A stretch of DNA of 64,000 bases from Magnolia sinica (lineage: Eukaryota > Streptophyta > Magnoliopsida > Magnoliales > Magnoliaceae): assembly GCF_029962835.1 (NCBI RefSeq), contig NC_080582.1, positions 15,756,032-15,820,031 of the forward strand. Direction: 5' to 3'. The number at the start of each line of letters is the position of its first letter. The first letter of the stretch is position 1. Below the pieces are notes generated by a model, which was not told the DNA's origin, made no database searches, and saw only the letters and a list, made by a program, of their open reading frames with translations. Positions 11,821 through 22,332 of the stretch are shown piece after piece. A program made the position numbers and the translations under genes.

Positions 11821-12582
11821 TATGAGATTGTTTAGGACTGACGACCCTAGAATGGATCACCGTTTGGGAATTGATATAAGGAAGGTATCGTAGCTTCCCA
11901 ATCCTGCTGTATGAAAAGGACTAATAATAACTTGGTAATCATGTTCATGCACCGCATTGCATGTGCCTTGGGGTTGTGGAGCACTGCAGGAGGTTGTCAT
12001 GCGTACCGTAAGATGAAGGCGCTGAGGGAGTGCAGGCGAGGGCATGCATCATTTCTACATACATTCTTGCATTAACAAGAGCAATTAGGATATGTTTGAT
12101 TGTATTGCCTTATCATTACTGCTTGATTAAATTGATAACATGTTAACTTTTACTGTATAGTTCCACTGAGTTGATCACTCACTCCCACGTTCTGGGACGG
12201 TGTTTAAACACCAACCAGACTCTGTCTTAGATGTAGATCATGATGCGACCCTCGAGGCAGAGCAGGAGTATGAGGATGACAAGGAGGCGTTCTCCTTTAT
12301 GCAGTTCTCAGGCAGGTTCATGTAAACCGTGTCCTGAGTTACGGGGATTCAGGGTTATTATTGTAATGGTTTATTTCATTTTGATACTTATATTTTGAAA
12401 TAAACTCTTGTAATTACGACCTGGCAGAGCATACATATCTCAGGGACTTAGATATATACATGTATGTTTCTTCAGTCTTTCGCTTGCATATTTTCATCTG
12501 TCCTTGGATTATGTTTGCAGTTTGGCTTAATCTACTCTATGTTTTATGTACTAATACAGATAACATACATTCATCATTTCAT

Positions 12583-12859
12583 ATATTTAGGTGATCGAAC
12601 TTGGAATAAAGGAGACTCTTGCCAGGAGAGCCTTTGATATAATGAAGCACACAGTATGCAACATCTATATGGGTAACTCGAGGCAAATGCATGAACTGAC
12701 CGAGGACATTCACAGCATGAGAAATATCCGGCCTGGTAATAGTGAGGTAAATAAGTCTCCCAATGAGGTGTTGATAAGGTCCAAGATTAGAGAGGGCCTC
12801 ACCGTCCAATGAAGTGAGTTGATGATTGACCTCAAGAGGAGTGTCAAGTGGCTTACAAC
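12583..12859 (-). pseudogene. Copia reverse transcriptase, C-terminal part
   Basis: Minus-strand translation gives CKPLDTPLEVNHQLTSL, then YQHLIGRLIYLTITRPDI, HAVNVLGQFM and LHYIKGSPGK, the conserved end of the copia RT and RT-RNase H connection. Both ends are duplicated: 12807-12859 equals 18727-18779, and 12583-12636 matches 9447-9500. It is therefore an island of the minus-strand copia element left between two nested insertions. Confidence 0.88.
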
Positions 12860-13501
12860 GATAGAAGTAATCCAGACCATCGAACCTTAAATCGGGCGTA
12901 TCTTGCAATCCGGAATGAGTTATTTGACATAAAATATATGATTTTGGGGTAGAACGAGCTATTGAAGCCAACCAACCTAGCCATGCTGGGTTGCACAGCT
13001 CGAAATTGCGAAAAACCCCTAGATCGATGGTCGTTTCCCTGTTTTAATTTCGTTTTTACTATAAATAGTAAGTTTTAGTTTGATTATAACTCTTCATCCG
13101 TCGGGCTTTAGGAGTTGCGCCCAACGTGAAAAGAGCTTAGAATAATTAGGAGAACGGTTTGGTGAAGCCAAATAGGACACTTACTATTTTTGGCCGAAAA
13201 CCTTGCGCACTAGTAGACATCACGACCGTCTATAAATAGTAAGTTTACTATTTATAGTAAGTCGCGGATTCTAGGAGTTTTGAGTTGTAGTTTGATTTTG
13301 ATTTCTTTTCCATTGCTTGGTTCCCCTATTTAAAGGGTTGTGAACTCGTTTTTATGAATCAATTAATCAATTTTGAATTTATTAGAATTTATTTCTATTT
13401 TCTGCTTTCTTTCCTCGTGGATTCGAGAAGTCTCTGTGAGGAGTCCAGAGAAGCTCCATGGATTCGGAGTAGTTATCCTCATCACGTTCATCCCTGCGTC
13501 A
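12860..13501 (+). mobile_element. 5' LTR of the Ty3 element
   Basis: 642 bp, ending CCCTGCGTCA just before the primer binding site. It aligns with 18081-18715 and 33129-33748. It has a perfect hairpin at 13230-13257 built around TATAAATA. The outer end is trimmed: the 3' LTR starts TGGATTAGGAAAGG (18057), but this copy starts at the position equivalent to 18081. Confidence 0.85.
13230..13257. promoter_or_regulatory. Perfect palindrome carrying the LTR TATA motif
   Basis: Two 13 bp arms, CTATAAATAGTAA and its exact complement, separated by GT. It is conserved in the 3' LTR (18443-18470) and decayed in the copy near 33480. A single arm recurs near 13058. It could place TATA-like boxes on both strands. 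Confidence 0.7.
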
Positions 13502-13503
13502 AT

Positions 13504-13515
13504 TGGTATCAGAGC
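13504..13515 (+). other. Primer binding site (initiator Met tRNA)
   Basis: TGGTATCAGAGC, two bases after the LTR end. It matches the 3' end complement of plant initiator methionine tRNA, the usual primer of chromoviruses and copia elements. Confidence 0.88.
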
Positions 13516-13534
13516 GAGGATTCCCCTTGGGCCG

Positions 13535-14098
13535 ATGGCAAACAACGAAGGTATGAATCAAAATCCTGTGGACGGTGATCCAGGGATTCGTTATCTTTCG
13601 GAAAGAATGGAAGCTTTCCACCGGGAGAGTCAGTTGACCATGCAAGGGCTGCAGGCAACTCTCGACCGTCTTGCGGATGCGCTACTTCCGCCCCGAGCCC
13701 TAAGCGGTGCTCCACCACCCATGATGGCTCCACCACCCATGGTTGCTGTACGACACAACCCCAATTTTTGTAGAGCACTACCAGTGGCAAACCGTAGGGC
13801 TACACCAGATGATTCAAGTTCTAGCGACGAGGACCTTAATGAGGGTTTTGCTCGACGACCAATCCATGGAGGTGATCATCTAGATCGTGCTGAAAGAGAC
13901 TATCGAGGTAAGGCTGAACTTCCTAGTTTTAACGGTTTATTACGTATAGAAGATTTTCTCGATTGGCTAGCCGAAGTAGAGAGTTATTTTGATTACATGG
14001 ACGTGCCGGATCATAAAAGGGTAAAATTGGTAGCGTTTAAATTAAAATCTGGTGCTTCTGCATGGTGGGAACAATTACAACTCTCACGAGCCCGCTAA
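13535..14098 (+). pseudogene. Ty3 gag, N-terminal part
   Basis: I chose the ATG at 13535 ([14 protein letters not shown]) because the longer frame starting at 13373 lies inside the LTR and crosses the primer site. A proline-rich stretch (about residues 55-75) is followed by the gag core [20 protein letters not shown] and WWEQLQ. The frame breaks after SRAR at 14098, and gag continues in another frame to 14288 (the ITDYIEEFQRLATRNDL segment is readable). The product would form the capsid if intact. The fragment at 33786 is a second, shorter copy. Confidence 0.85.
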
Positions 14099-14287
14099 CA
14101 AAGCACCCATCTCATCATGGCCACGGATGAGACGTCTTCTTCGATCTCGATTTCTCCCGGTGATTATGAGTAGATATTATTCCAACAGCAATATTAAAAT
14201 TGCAGACAAGGAAATCGAACTATCACAGATTACATCGAAGAATTTCAACGGTTGGCTACACGAAACGATCTGTAAGAATCACAGAAG

Positions 14288-15916
14288 GTGGCACTATTTA
14301 TAGGTGGGTTGACCGATAATTCAGATCGAGTTCGATGTACCCACGGGATCATGGATGAAGCGATTCAATTGGCAAGTAGGGCAGAAACACAACTTGCAAG
14401 AGCTCCTGCTCGTCCATATCCTTCAAATCGACCCCCCATGACGGGTCCCACGCAGGATCCAGTGCTGCCACGAGGAAAAGATCCAGTACCTCAACTTCCT
14501 ACAACCGCAAACCGTGATACGGGGAGCGGCTCATCCAGACCTCAACGTGCAGCACCCACAACAGCAGGTCCGAGTAGGATTCCAAATCCTTATACTCGGC
14601 CAAGGTCGAACAATTGTTACCGCTGTGGCCAACCAGGCCACTTATCAAACACTTGTCCTCAACGTCCCGCAGCGCACTTGACTATAAACGAAGGGGGCAC
14701 TGAAGATGAGGCCGCAGAAGAAGACCATCGCTTTGATGAACATGAACAAACCACTGAAGAAATAGCAGGTGGCGATGAAGTGACGGGCGAGGATCGTGGC
14801 GAATTTCTAGTTGTGAGGCGATTACTGTATGCCCCACGAAAGGAATTACATCCACAGCGACACAATATATTTCGTACTCGGTGCACCGTCAATGGAAAGG
14901 TCTATGATGTGATCATAGACAGTGGTAGTAGCGAAAATATCGTCTCGAGAGTAATGGTGGACAAGTTGCGGCTACCAACGATGAAACATCTTTCCCCATA
15001 CTCTATTGGCTGGATAAAAAAGGTGAATAAGACCAAGGTAACTGAACAATGCACTATCTCGTTTTCAATTGGCAAAAATTATAAGGATCAAATACTTTGT
15101 GACGTGGTCGATATGGAAGCTTGTCATATGTTACTCGGTCGACCCTGGCAGTCGGACCGTGATGCGACCCATCGGGGACGAGATAATGTCTACGTATTCG
15201 TCAAGGATAGTCGAAAAATAATCCTTGCCCCTATGGCACCAGAGAACCACCCTGAAGCCTCTAAAGTGGAGGGGAGTTCCCTCTTGACCATTCGGGATTT
15301 CATGGAGGAATCCAAGGAAACTGGCGAGGTATACGCCGTAGTAGTAAAGGGCGAGGAAGAGGAACCCTCAAACATCTCTCCAAGTTTAAGACTGTTGCTA
15401 AACGAATTCAAAGAAGTCTGGCCTGAGGATTTACCTGATGGATTGCCCCCCATGAGGGACATCCAACATCACATAGACCTCGTCCCTGGGGCTAGCCTGC
15501 CCAATCGCCCTCATTATCGGATGAGTCCGAAGGAGTGTGAGATACTTCAGGGGCAAGTGGAGGAATTGATCCGTAAGGGTCTCTTGAGAGAGAGCATGAG
15601 CCCATGTGTCGTACCAGCATTATTAACGCCAAAGAGAGATGGAAGCTGGCGCATGTGTGTCGACAGCCGAGCAATCAACAAAATTACCATCAAATATCGA
15701 TTCTCAATACCATGGTTGGACGACATGCTCGATATGTTAGAAGGGGCCAAGGTGTTCTCTAAACTAGATCTAAGGAACGGGTACCATCAGATTCGTATTC
15801 GATCTGGTGATGAGTGGAAAACAACATTCAAGACCAAGGAAGGGTTGTATGAGTGGCTAGTCATGCCCTTCGGCCTATCGAACGCACCAAGTACTTTTAT
15901 GCGTTTGATGAATTAA
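14288..15916 (+). CDS. Ty3 gag-pol segment: zinc knuckle, protease, RT N-terminal half
   Basis: 542-residue open frame in the same sense as gag. Order: gag tail (VALFIGGL, residues 1-60); a CCHC knuckle [14 protein letters not shown] from residue 110; an acidic linker; aspartic protease [10 protein letters not shown] with the catalytic Asp at about residue 211 and LLGRPWQ at about 283; then reverse transcriptase from about residue 380, with PYRMSP-like and [20 protein letters not shown] blocks, [13 protein letters not shown] and the [15 protein letters not shown] block. The ATG at 14288 is not a real start: the original protein was one gag-pol chain. The stop at 15914 (TAA for an expected CAA) falls just before the YFDD active site, so no functional RT can be made from this frame. 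Confidence 0.9.
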   Translation: MALFIGGLTDNSDRVRCTHGIMDEAIQLASRAETQLARAPARPYPSNRPPMTGPTQDPVLPRGKDPVPQLPTTANRDTGSGSSRPQRAAPTTAGPSRIPNPYTRPRSNNCYRCGQPGHLSNTCPQRPAAHLTINEGGTEDEAAEEDHRFDEHEQTTEEIAGGDEVTGEDRGEFLVVRRLLYAPRKELHPQRHNIFRTRCTVNGKVYDVIIDSGSSENIVSRVMVDKLRLPTMKHLSPYSIGWIKKVNKTKVTEQCTISFSIGKNYKDQILCDVVDMEACHMLLGRPWQSDRDATHRGRDNVYVFVKDSRKIILAPMAPENHPEASKVEGSSLLTIRDFMEESKETGEVYAVVVKGEEEEPSNISPSLRLLLNEFKEVWPEDLPDGLPPMRDIQHHIDLVPGASLPNRPHYRMSPKECEILQGQVEELIRKGLLRESMSPCVVPALLTPKRDGSWRMCVDSRAINKITIKYRFSIPWLDDMLDMLEGAKVFSKLDLRNGYHQIRIRSGDEWKTTFKTKEGLYEWLVMPFGLSNAPSTFMRLMN

Positions 15917-18056
15917 GTTCTAAAACTGTTCACTAGCCGATTTGTGGTAGTATATTTTGATGACATATTGATATATAGCCAGGATGAGGCGGAGCATAGG
16001 AAACATCTCAGGCAGGTGCTGCAGGTCCTACAAATTAACAAGTTATACCTCAACTTAAAGAAGTGTAGTTTTTTAACTGACAACCTGTTATTTTTAGAAT
16101 TTGTTGTAATGTTCACAGGCATTCGTGTGGACGATGAAAAGGTGCGAGCTATTAGGGAATGACCGATCCCGACAAATATTCATGAGGTGAGGAGTTTTCA
16201 CGGGTTTGTGACTTTCTATCGTCGATTTGTGCAAGATTTTAGCACTATAGTCGTGCCTATAACAGATTGCATGAAAAAAGGACTGTTCCAGTGGACCGAT
16301 AAAGCTGAGAAGAGCTTTCATGAGATCAAGCATCGTTTATCTACAACACTAGTTTTGGTGCTTCCTAATTTCGACAAATTGTTTGAGGTTGAGTGTGACG
16401 CTTCATACGTCGAAATTGGAGGAGTATTATCACAAGAAGGCAGGCCAGTAACATTCTATAACGAGAAGCTCAGCGAAGCCTGAAAGAAGTGGTCAACTTA
16501 TGAGCTTGAGTTGTACACAGTTGTTCAGGCGCTGCGACATTGGCGGCATTATCTGATTCAAAGAGAGTTTGTTTTGTACACTGACCATCAAGCATTAAAG
16601 TTTATTAATAGTCAGACTAACGTGAATCGTGTGCATACTAGATGGGTTATATTTTTATAGGAATTCACGTTCGTTCTGAAGCACAAGTCAGGGCAGCAGA
16701 ACAAGGTGGCTGATGCACTTAGCCGTCATGCATCACTACTTATTACGATGAGCAACAAGGTAGTCGGCTTCAACTGTCTCAAGGAGCTATATGCTGAGGA
16801 TGAGGACTTCAAAGATTCTTGGATGAAGTGCCAAGAAAGTCACCCTAGTGACCTTCATATACAGGACGATTTTCTCTTCAAAGGGAATCCATTGTGCATC
16901 CCCCAAAGTTCTCTAAGGGAGCAGATTATTCAGGAGCTACATGGAGGTGGCCTTGGTGGACACCTGGGGTGAGACAAGACGCGAGGTCTTGTGGAAGAGA
17001 GGTATTATTGGCCACAGTTAGTACGCGATGTGGGAAAAGCCGTACAATGTTGTCATGTTTGTCAGACCTCTAAGGGGCAATTTCAGAATATAGGCCTCTA
17101 CACCCCATTACCTGTGCCTGATGGTCCTTGGGAGGATTTATCAATGGACTTCGTGCTTGGTCTCCCACGAACACAACGTAGCATGGATTCGGTGTTCGTG
17201 GTGGTAGATCGTTTCTCAAAGATGGCGCACTTTATCCCATGCAAGAAGACCCTCGATGCAACACACATGATGAATTTATTCTTCAGGGAGGTCGTTCAGC
17301 TACACGGGATCCCCAAGACCATTACTTCCGATAGTGACATGAAGTTCATTAGCCACTTTTGGCGGACTTTATGGAATCGATTCGATACATGACTTTAATT
17401 CAGCAGTGCTTATCACCCACAGACTGATGGGCAGACTGAAGTTGTGAATCGCATATTGGGAAACCTCCTTCGCTGTATTTCAGGAGAAAAACCGAAGTAG
17501 TGGGATTTGTCCTTGTCCTAAGCAGAGTTTGCATTCAACAACATGGTGAACCGCTCGACAGGGAGATCACCATTCGAGATTATCTACGGACAAGTGCCTC
17601 GCCACACACTTGACTTAGTCCCTCTACCCAAGCACCTAGGCACGAGCATTGTAGCAGAACATATGGCAGATAAGATCATGGGCATCCATGCAGAAGTGCA
17701 GACCAAGTTACATGCCTCGAACGAGAAATACAAGGAACAAGCGGACAAGCATCAGCGACAAAAGGTGTTCGAGGTGGGCGACCGCGTTATGGTCCATCTG
17801 CGCAAAGAGAGATTTCCGGCCGGGATGTATAACAAGTTGAAAAATAAGAAGATTGGACCCGTCCCAATCATCGGAAAGATTAATGATAACGCTTATATTG
17901 TTGATCTTCCAGATGACATGGCCATCTCACAAACTTTCAATGTCGCGGACCTGACCGAGTATCATGAACTAGAGCATGACGAGAACTCGAGGACGAGTTC
18001 TTTTGAAGTGGAGGAGACTGATGTAGAGCGGGTCGCGGACAGTTACATGGCCAAGA
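15917..18056 (+). pseudogene. Ty3 pol remainder: RT active site, RNase H, integrase
   Basis: Continues the previous frame with stops. RT active site YFDDILIYS near 15953. RNase [21 protein letters not shown] near 16399, then TDHQALKF near 16580. Integrase zinc domain (HGGGLGGHL, then CHVCQTSKG near 17059). Catalytic triad as [18 protein letters not shown] and [10 protein letters not shown] near 17435. The C-terminal GD.VMV.LRKERFP and FNVADLTEYH blocks follow. Stops at 16160, 16481, 16659, 16970, 17390, 17396, 17498 and 17519 are nearly all single C-to-T-type changes. The pol stop at 18061 lies just inside the 3' LTR. Confidence 0.88.
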
Positions 18057-18715
18057 TGGATTAGGAAAGGCCCGGTCGACGACAGAAGTGATCCAGACCA
18101 TCGAACCTTAAATCGGGTGTATCTTACAATCCGGAATGAGTTATCTGACGTAAAATATATGATTTTAGGGTAGAACGAGCTACTTTAGCCAACCAACCCA
18201 GCTACGCGTAGCTCGGAATTGCGAAAAACCCCTGGATCGACGGTTGTTTCCCTGTTTTAATTTCATTTTTACTATAAATAATAAGTTTTAGTTTGATTAT
18301 AACTCTTCATCCGTCGGGCTTTAGGAGTTGCGCCCAACGTGAAAAGAGCTTAGAATAATTAGGAGAACGGTTTGGTGAAGCCAAATAGGACACTTACTAT
18401 TTTTGGCCGAAAACCTTGCGCACTAGTAGACATCACGACCGTCTATAAATAGTAAGTTTACTATTTATAGTAAGTCGCGGATTCTAAGAGTTTGAGTTGT
18501 AGTTTGCTTCTGATTTCTTTCCCATTGCTTGGTACCCCCTATTTAAAGGGTTGTGAACTCCTTTTTTATTCATCAATTAATCAATTTCGAATTTCTTAGA
18601 ATTTATTTCTATTTTCTGCTTTCTTTCCTCGTGGATTCGAGAAGTCTCTGTGAGGAGTCCAAAGAAGCTCCGTGGATTCAGGGTAGTTATCCTCATCACG
18701 TTCATCCTTGCATCA
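18057..18715 (+). mobile_element. 3' LTR of the Ty3 element
   Basis: 659 bp from TGGATTAGG to CCTTGCATCA. The start is supported by the copy at 33105, which begins TGGATCAG. It contains the TATA palindrome at 18443-18470. Divergence from the 5' LTR is clearly above a few percent in the first 150 bp, so the insertion is not recent. Confidence 0.8.
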
Positions 18716-18726
18716 TATTTCCTTTG

Positions 18727-19520
18727 CAATGAAGTGAGTTGATGATTGACCTCAAGAGGAGTGTCAAGTGGCTTACAACCAATCATTCTAGTCTCAGTGA
18801 GTAAGTCCAACGCATATTTACGCTGAGATAAGGAGATTCCATGCTGAGAACGAGCTATCTCAATGCTCAAGAAATAATGTAAAGAGCCCAAGTCTCTGAC
18901 CTCAAAAATGCAAGAAATGTGGGACTTGATGCTAGAAATTGCAAGAGAATTGTCACCCATGATGATAATATCTACGACATAAGCAGAAACAATTGTAATC
19001 CTGTTTGTTGAGCATTTCCAGAAGATAGAATGATCTAAGCTGCATTGGTGAAAAAATGCATCTCTCATTGCATGAGTAAATTTGTCAAACCATGCACGTG
19101 GCGACTGCTTGAGGCCATATATAAACTTTCGAAGGCAGAACACTTTCTTTTCCTCTCCCTTTCGGCAAAAACCGGGTGGATGGCTCATATAGACTTCCTC
19201 AAGAAGATCACCATGTAAAAATGCATTTTTTTACATCAAGTTGATGAAGTGGCCAGCCCAAATTTCCTGTAAGAGATAAAAGGACACGAATGAAATTCAT
19301 TTTGGCAAATGGGGCAAATGTCTCGGTGTAATCGATGCCATAGGTCTGGGTAAAGCCTTTTGTAACAAGGCGAGCTTTATACCAATCAACAGTACCATTG
19401 GGCTTATGCTTGAGAGTGTACACCCATTTACAACCCACCGCCTGTTTTCCCCAGGTAAATCAACAAGTTCCCATGTCTAATTTTTCTCCAAGGCAGTCGT
19501 CTCATCCATCATGGCATGCT
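18727..19520 (-). pseudogene. Copia reverse transcriptase, N-terminal and core
   Basis: On the minus strand 19438-19208 gives GCKWVYTLKHKPNGTVDWYKARLV..GFTQTYGIDYTETFAP, the classical copia RT start, and LHQLDVK. After a frameshift, 19188-18780 gives MSHPPGF, LRKFIYGLKQSPRAWFDKF and DHSIFWK. The catalytic site appears as YVVDIIIMG instead of YVDD, then DLGSLHYFLSIEIA and CKPLDTPLEVNHQLTSL. The right-hand 53 bp (18727-18779) is the duplicated target of the Ty3 element. The loss of one catalytic Asp and the frameshifts make it inactive. Confidence 0.88.
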
Positions 19521-20850
19521 TCTAGTTCGGGTGTGCTAAGGCAACATTCACCTGGGTAGGGAGAGATATGGAATCCACATCGGCAATAAGTGACTTGTAG
19601 GAAGGAGAAATCAAATTATATGAAACAAAATGGTGGATAGGATGAAAAGTAGAAGGATAAGTACCTTTCCATAGAGAAGTGGGAAGGTCCGATGCAGAAA
19701 TGGATCCCAGAGCCGCAGATGATGGTGATGGAAGTAATGGTGCATCAACGCTATTTCGCTTTTGTTGGTGATGAGAAGCATGTGGTGGTGCTAGTAACAG
19801 TGCTTGAGAACAAATGTAATCCTGTAGGTGAGTTGGTCTGGTATTGGGACGGGTAGAATGGCGAGGTGGTGGTGGTGGGGGTGGTAAGAAAGGAGGAGGA
19901 GATGAAAGCGATGAGGGATCCATCGGTAATAGGGTAGAGGATGGGGGATCTAAAAGGGGTATATGAGTGACATGAGGGGATGAGGAAAGAATTGAGGACT
20001 TTGGAGAGAAGAAATTTAGAAACTAAGAAAAGGAAGCATCAAAGGTGACATAACGTCAGCCAGTATCAGGATTAACAAATTTGTAACCCTTTTGGGTGGG
20101 ATAATACCCAACAAACATGCATGGAATGGAACGATGAGACAACTTTGTGCAGGAAGGAGAAAAGTCATGCACATAAGCGATGCACCCAAACACCCTAAGA
20201 GGGATATCAGTGACATGATGCACTTTCCTGAATAAAAAAATAGGAGTTTGAAAATTGAGGGCAGAGTGAGATAGTCGATTGACTAAGTAACATGTAGTGA
20301 GAACGACATCTCCCCAATATCGTTTGGGAACATGCATCTCAGTAAGGAGACACCGAGTAATATTTAGCAATTGTTGATTTTTCCTCTCAACTACCCCATT
20401 CTGCTAAGGAGTGGAAGTACAGGTAGTTAGTGTTTGACTCAATGCCATGTTGGTAAAGATAAGTAAGAAAATCAATAGAGATATTCTCCGCCATTGTCAC
20501 AATGAAGCATCTTGACGGTGGCGCTAAATTGATTTATCAACCAAACATAGAAGGACTTAAAATTTTCAAAAACTTCACTTTCATTTTTGAGGAGATAGAT
20601 CCATATCATTTTGGTGGTGGCATCCATAAAAGAGACAAAGTAACGAAACCCCATGGAAGAGATAACAGGAGAGGGTCCCCACACATCGAATTGAATGAAA
20701 GAAAACATAGGAATAAAATGTTTATTTAAAAGCACAGGAAAATGAACCTGTCTTGGTTTTGACAAAGCACAACTACTACATTGAATTTTTTTAATGTTAT
20801 GCTGAGAAAACAAAGAGGGAAATAAACTACCTAAAGCTGAAAAAGAAGGA
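19521..20850 (-). pseudogene. Copia integrase and integrase-RT linker
   Basis: Minus strand 20813-20472 holds CSSCALSKPRQ (end of the zinc domain), IQFDVWGPSPV (first catalytic Asp), FVSFMDATTKMIWIYLLKN and MLHCDNGGEY (second Asp). After a frameshift, 20370-20056 gives MLNITRCLLTEMHVPKRYWGD, VNRLSHSALNFQTP and RVFGCIAYVHDF, LSHRSIPCMFVGY. The catalytic Glu region lies at the break around 20380-20470 and is damaged. 19923-19522 is the proline- and serine-rich linker before RT. Confidence 0.87.
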
Positions 20851-22005
20851 AGGCCATAATGACGATGTCATTGATACATATCCTCATGATTGACAGAAAT
20901 GAGATGAGCAGTAGCACAGGGTTGAACACACCCATCAAATCGGTATAGGCCAGCACTTTCACATCCACCACCAATCATCTTTTATGTTCCGAGATCCTGA
21001 AACATACAATGAGAAGGAAGAAATATGATAGCATAGTTAAGTTATTTAGTAAGGGTGCCCATAGAAAGTAAACTAAAAGCAAGACCTGAGACAAGAAGCG
21101 TCTTGTTAAGAGTCATAGTAGAAGTTAGAGGAACGGTACTTGACCCAGTAATAGGGGTAAGGTTCCCATCTGCTAACTTAACAGAACCTAAAGTAAAACT
21201 GGGAGTAAATAAGGAGAAAATGTGAGACATATCAGTCATATGGTCAGTGGCCCCGTGTCAATGACTTAGGGCTGGGAAGAGGGAGTAATGGTGGATGTAC
21301 CTTACACCGCAGAACTGAAAGTAGCTGAAGATTTTGAAACAGATAGACCAGCCTTTTGAGCGACAAGACTGTCATATTCTTCTTGAGAAATTTGAACCAT
21401 ACTAGGAGAGGAATCAGATGGAGCCTCCTCAGATTCAGTAGTAGAAAAATATGCACCACGGCCACCAGACGAGCGACCTCGTCTACGAGAAAAACCTCCA
21501 CGCATTGGAGGTTTGCCATAAAGGATTTGGCAGGTATCAACCATATGACTGGTGTATTTGCAATGGGTGCAAAAAAGAGAATTGCGACCACGACCACAGA
21601 CTCCAGAACCACGTCCTCAATCAACAGAAGTATGAACTTCAGTCTGTAAGGTAGACTGAGTGATCGAGAGGGATGGAGTCATAACCTACTTCCTCTTCTC
21701 TTCTCTAGCCAGAATAGCATACGCCTGATTCAATGTCATGGACTCAATATTATGGATAATTTATTACCTGAGTGTGTCATATTCCATTTAAAAACTTGAA
21801 AATCCATCATCGCTCCCACCGTTTCTTGATAAGAATCACATCGCAAGTACAATAAGTATCCTCCTTATCATGGTAGGCGAGTTCCTCCTATAAACTGCGA
21901 AGTTTGGTATAATGCTCCGTGAGACTCTTGTCATTTTGTTAGAGAGATGCAATCTCCTTTTCCAATCGAAAGATGCGGGCCTTGTTGTGTGCATCGTTGT
22001 AGAGT
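20851..22005 (-). pseudogene. Copia gag and protease (truncated at the N-terminus)
   Basis: Minus strand: gag helical region (about 22000-21700, ARIFRLEKEIASL and LTEHYTKLRSL), a CCHC zinc knuckle CTHCKYTSHMVDTC near 21570-21529, an arginine/glycine-rich stretch (GGFSRRRGRSSGGRGAYF), then a protease remnant (21239-21042, TLGSVKLADGNLTPITG and PLTSTMTLNKTLLV). The protease active-site Asp-Ser/Thr-Gly was not found intact. Gag starts abruptly near 22005 beside the (TA)n tract at 22056; the start codon, primer site and 5' LTR are gone. Confidence 0.8.
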
Positions 22006-22050
22006 TAAACTAAGAAAATTATAAAATTTAGAAATTAAACTAAGAAATCA

Positions 22051-22055
<5 letters not shown>

Positions 22056-22119
<64 letters not shown>
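22056..22119. repeat. (TA)n microsatellite
   Basis: About 64 bp of TA repeats directly beyond the truncated copia gag end. The next 210 bp (22120-22332) are AT-rich with no recognisable feature. Confidence 0.98.
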
Positions 22120-22121
<2 letters not shown>

Positions 22122-22332
22122 GAATATGTATTATAATGATTATTTAAAATTTTAGATATGTTATGTGTGAATATAGCAACATATTTCACGATACAATTAT
22201 GGAAAATTAAATTGTTGCATGAAGTGATATTTATTACAATGGTCGTGTAAAACTTGCTGTTACGAAACCTGAACACATAGGATTTTTTTTTCCCTAGTAA
22301 ATATAAAAGGACTTCTGAAATGGTAAGCTCAC

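Larger units (their letters stand above)
9499..12581 (+). mobile_element. Solo-LTR-like element, about 3.08 kb, probable Ty3 type
   Basis: Starts TGTAATGTCTCG and ends in CA (12580-12581), inserted in the copia RT/RNase H. There is a plus-strand TATA box at 10288-10295 followed by a GA-rich leader (10340-10390), as in long chromovirus LTRs (Tekay/Del class), but no gag, pol or primer binding site. The interior holds degenerate tandem units of about 98 bp (11519-11820). It is flanked by a 54 bp copy of copia sequence on each side (9447-9500 and 12583-12636, two mismatches) rather than a 5 bp repeat. Alternatively it is an unclassified non-coding element; the LTR call rests on TG..CA, TATA and length. 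Confidence 0.5.
12860..18726 (+). mobile_element. Ty3-gypsy chromovirus-type retrotransposon, nearly full length
   Basis: Order: 5' LTR, Met-tRNA primer site, gag, protease, RT, RNase H, integrase, 3' LTR. The integrase C-terminus (SQTFNVADLTEYH, then a TSSFEVEETDVE tail) resembles the CRM/centromeric branch of chromoviruses, but the lineage is a judgement from memory. It is inserted antisense into the minus-strand copia element. The 5' LTR lacks its first 24 bp compared with the 3' LTR. The 3' LTR is followed by 11 bp of extra sequence (18716-18726) before a 53 bp duplication of copia DNA. Many stops make it inactive. Confidence 0.88.

Noticed and set aside
13373..13534. Longer gag start giving a 241-codon frame
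   Set aside because: It begins inside the 5' LTR and crosses the primer binding site; the ATG at 13535 follows both and is matched at 33783.
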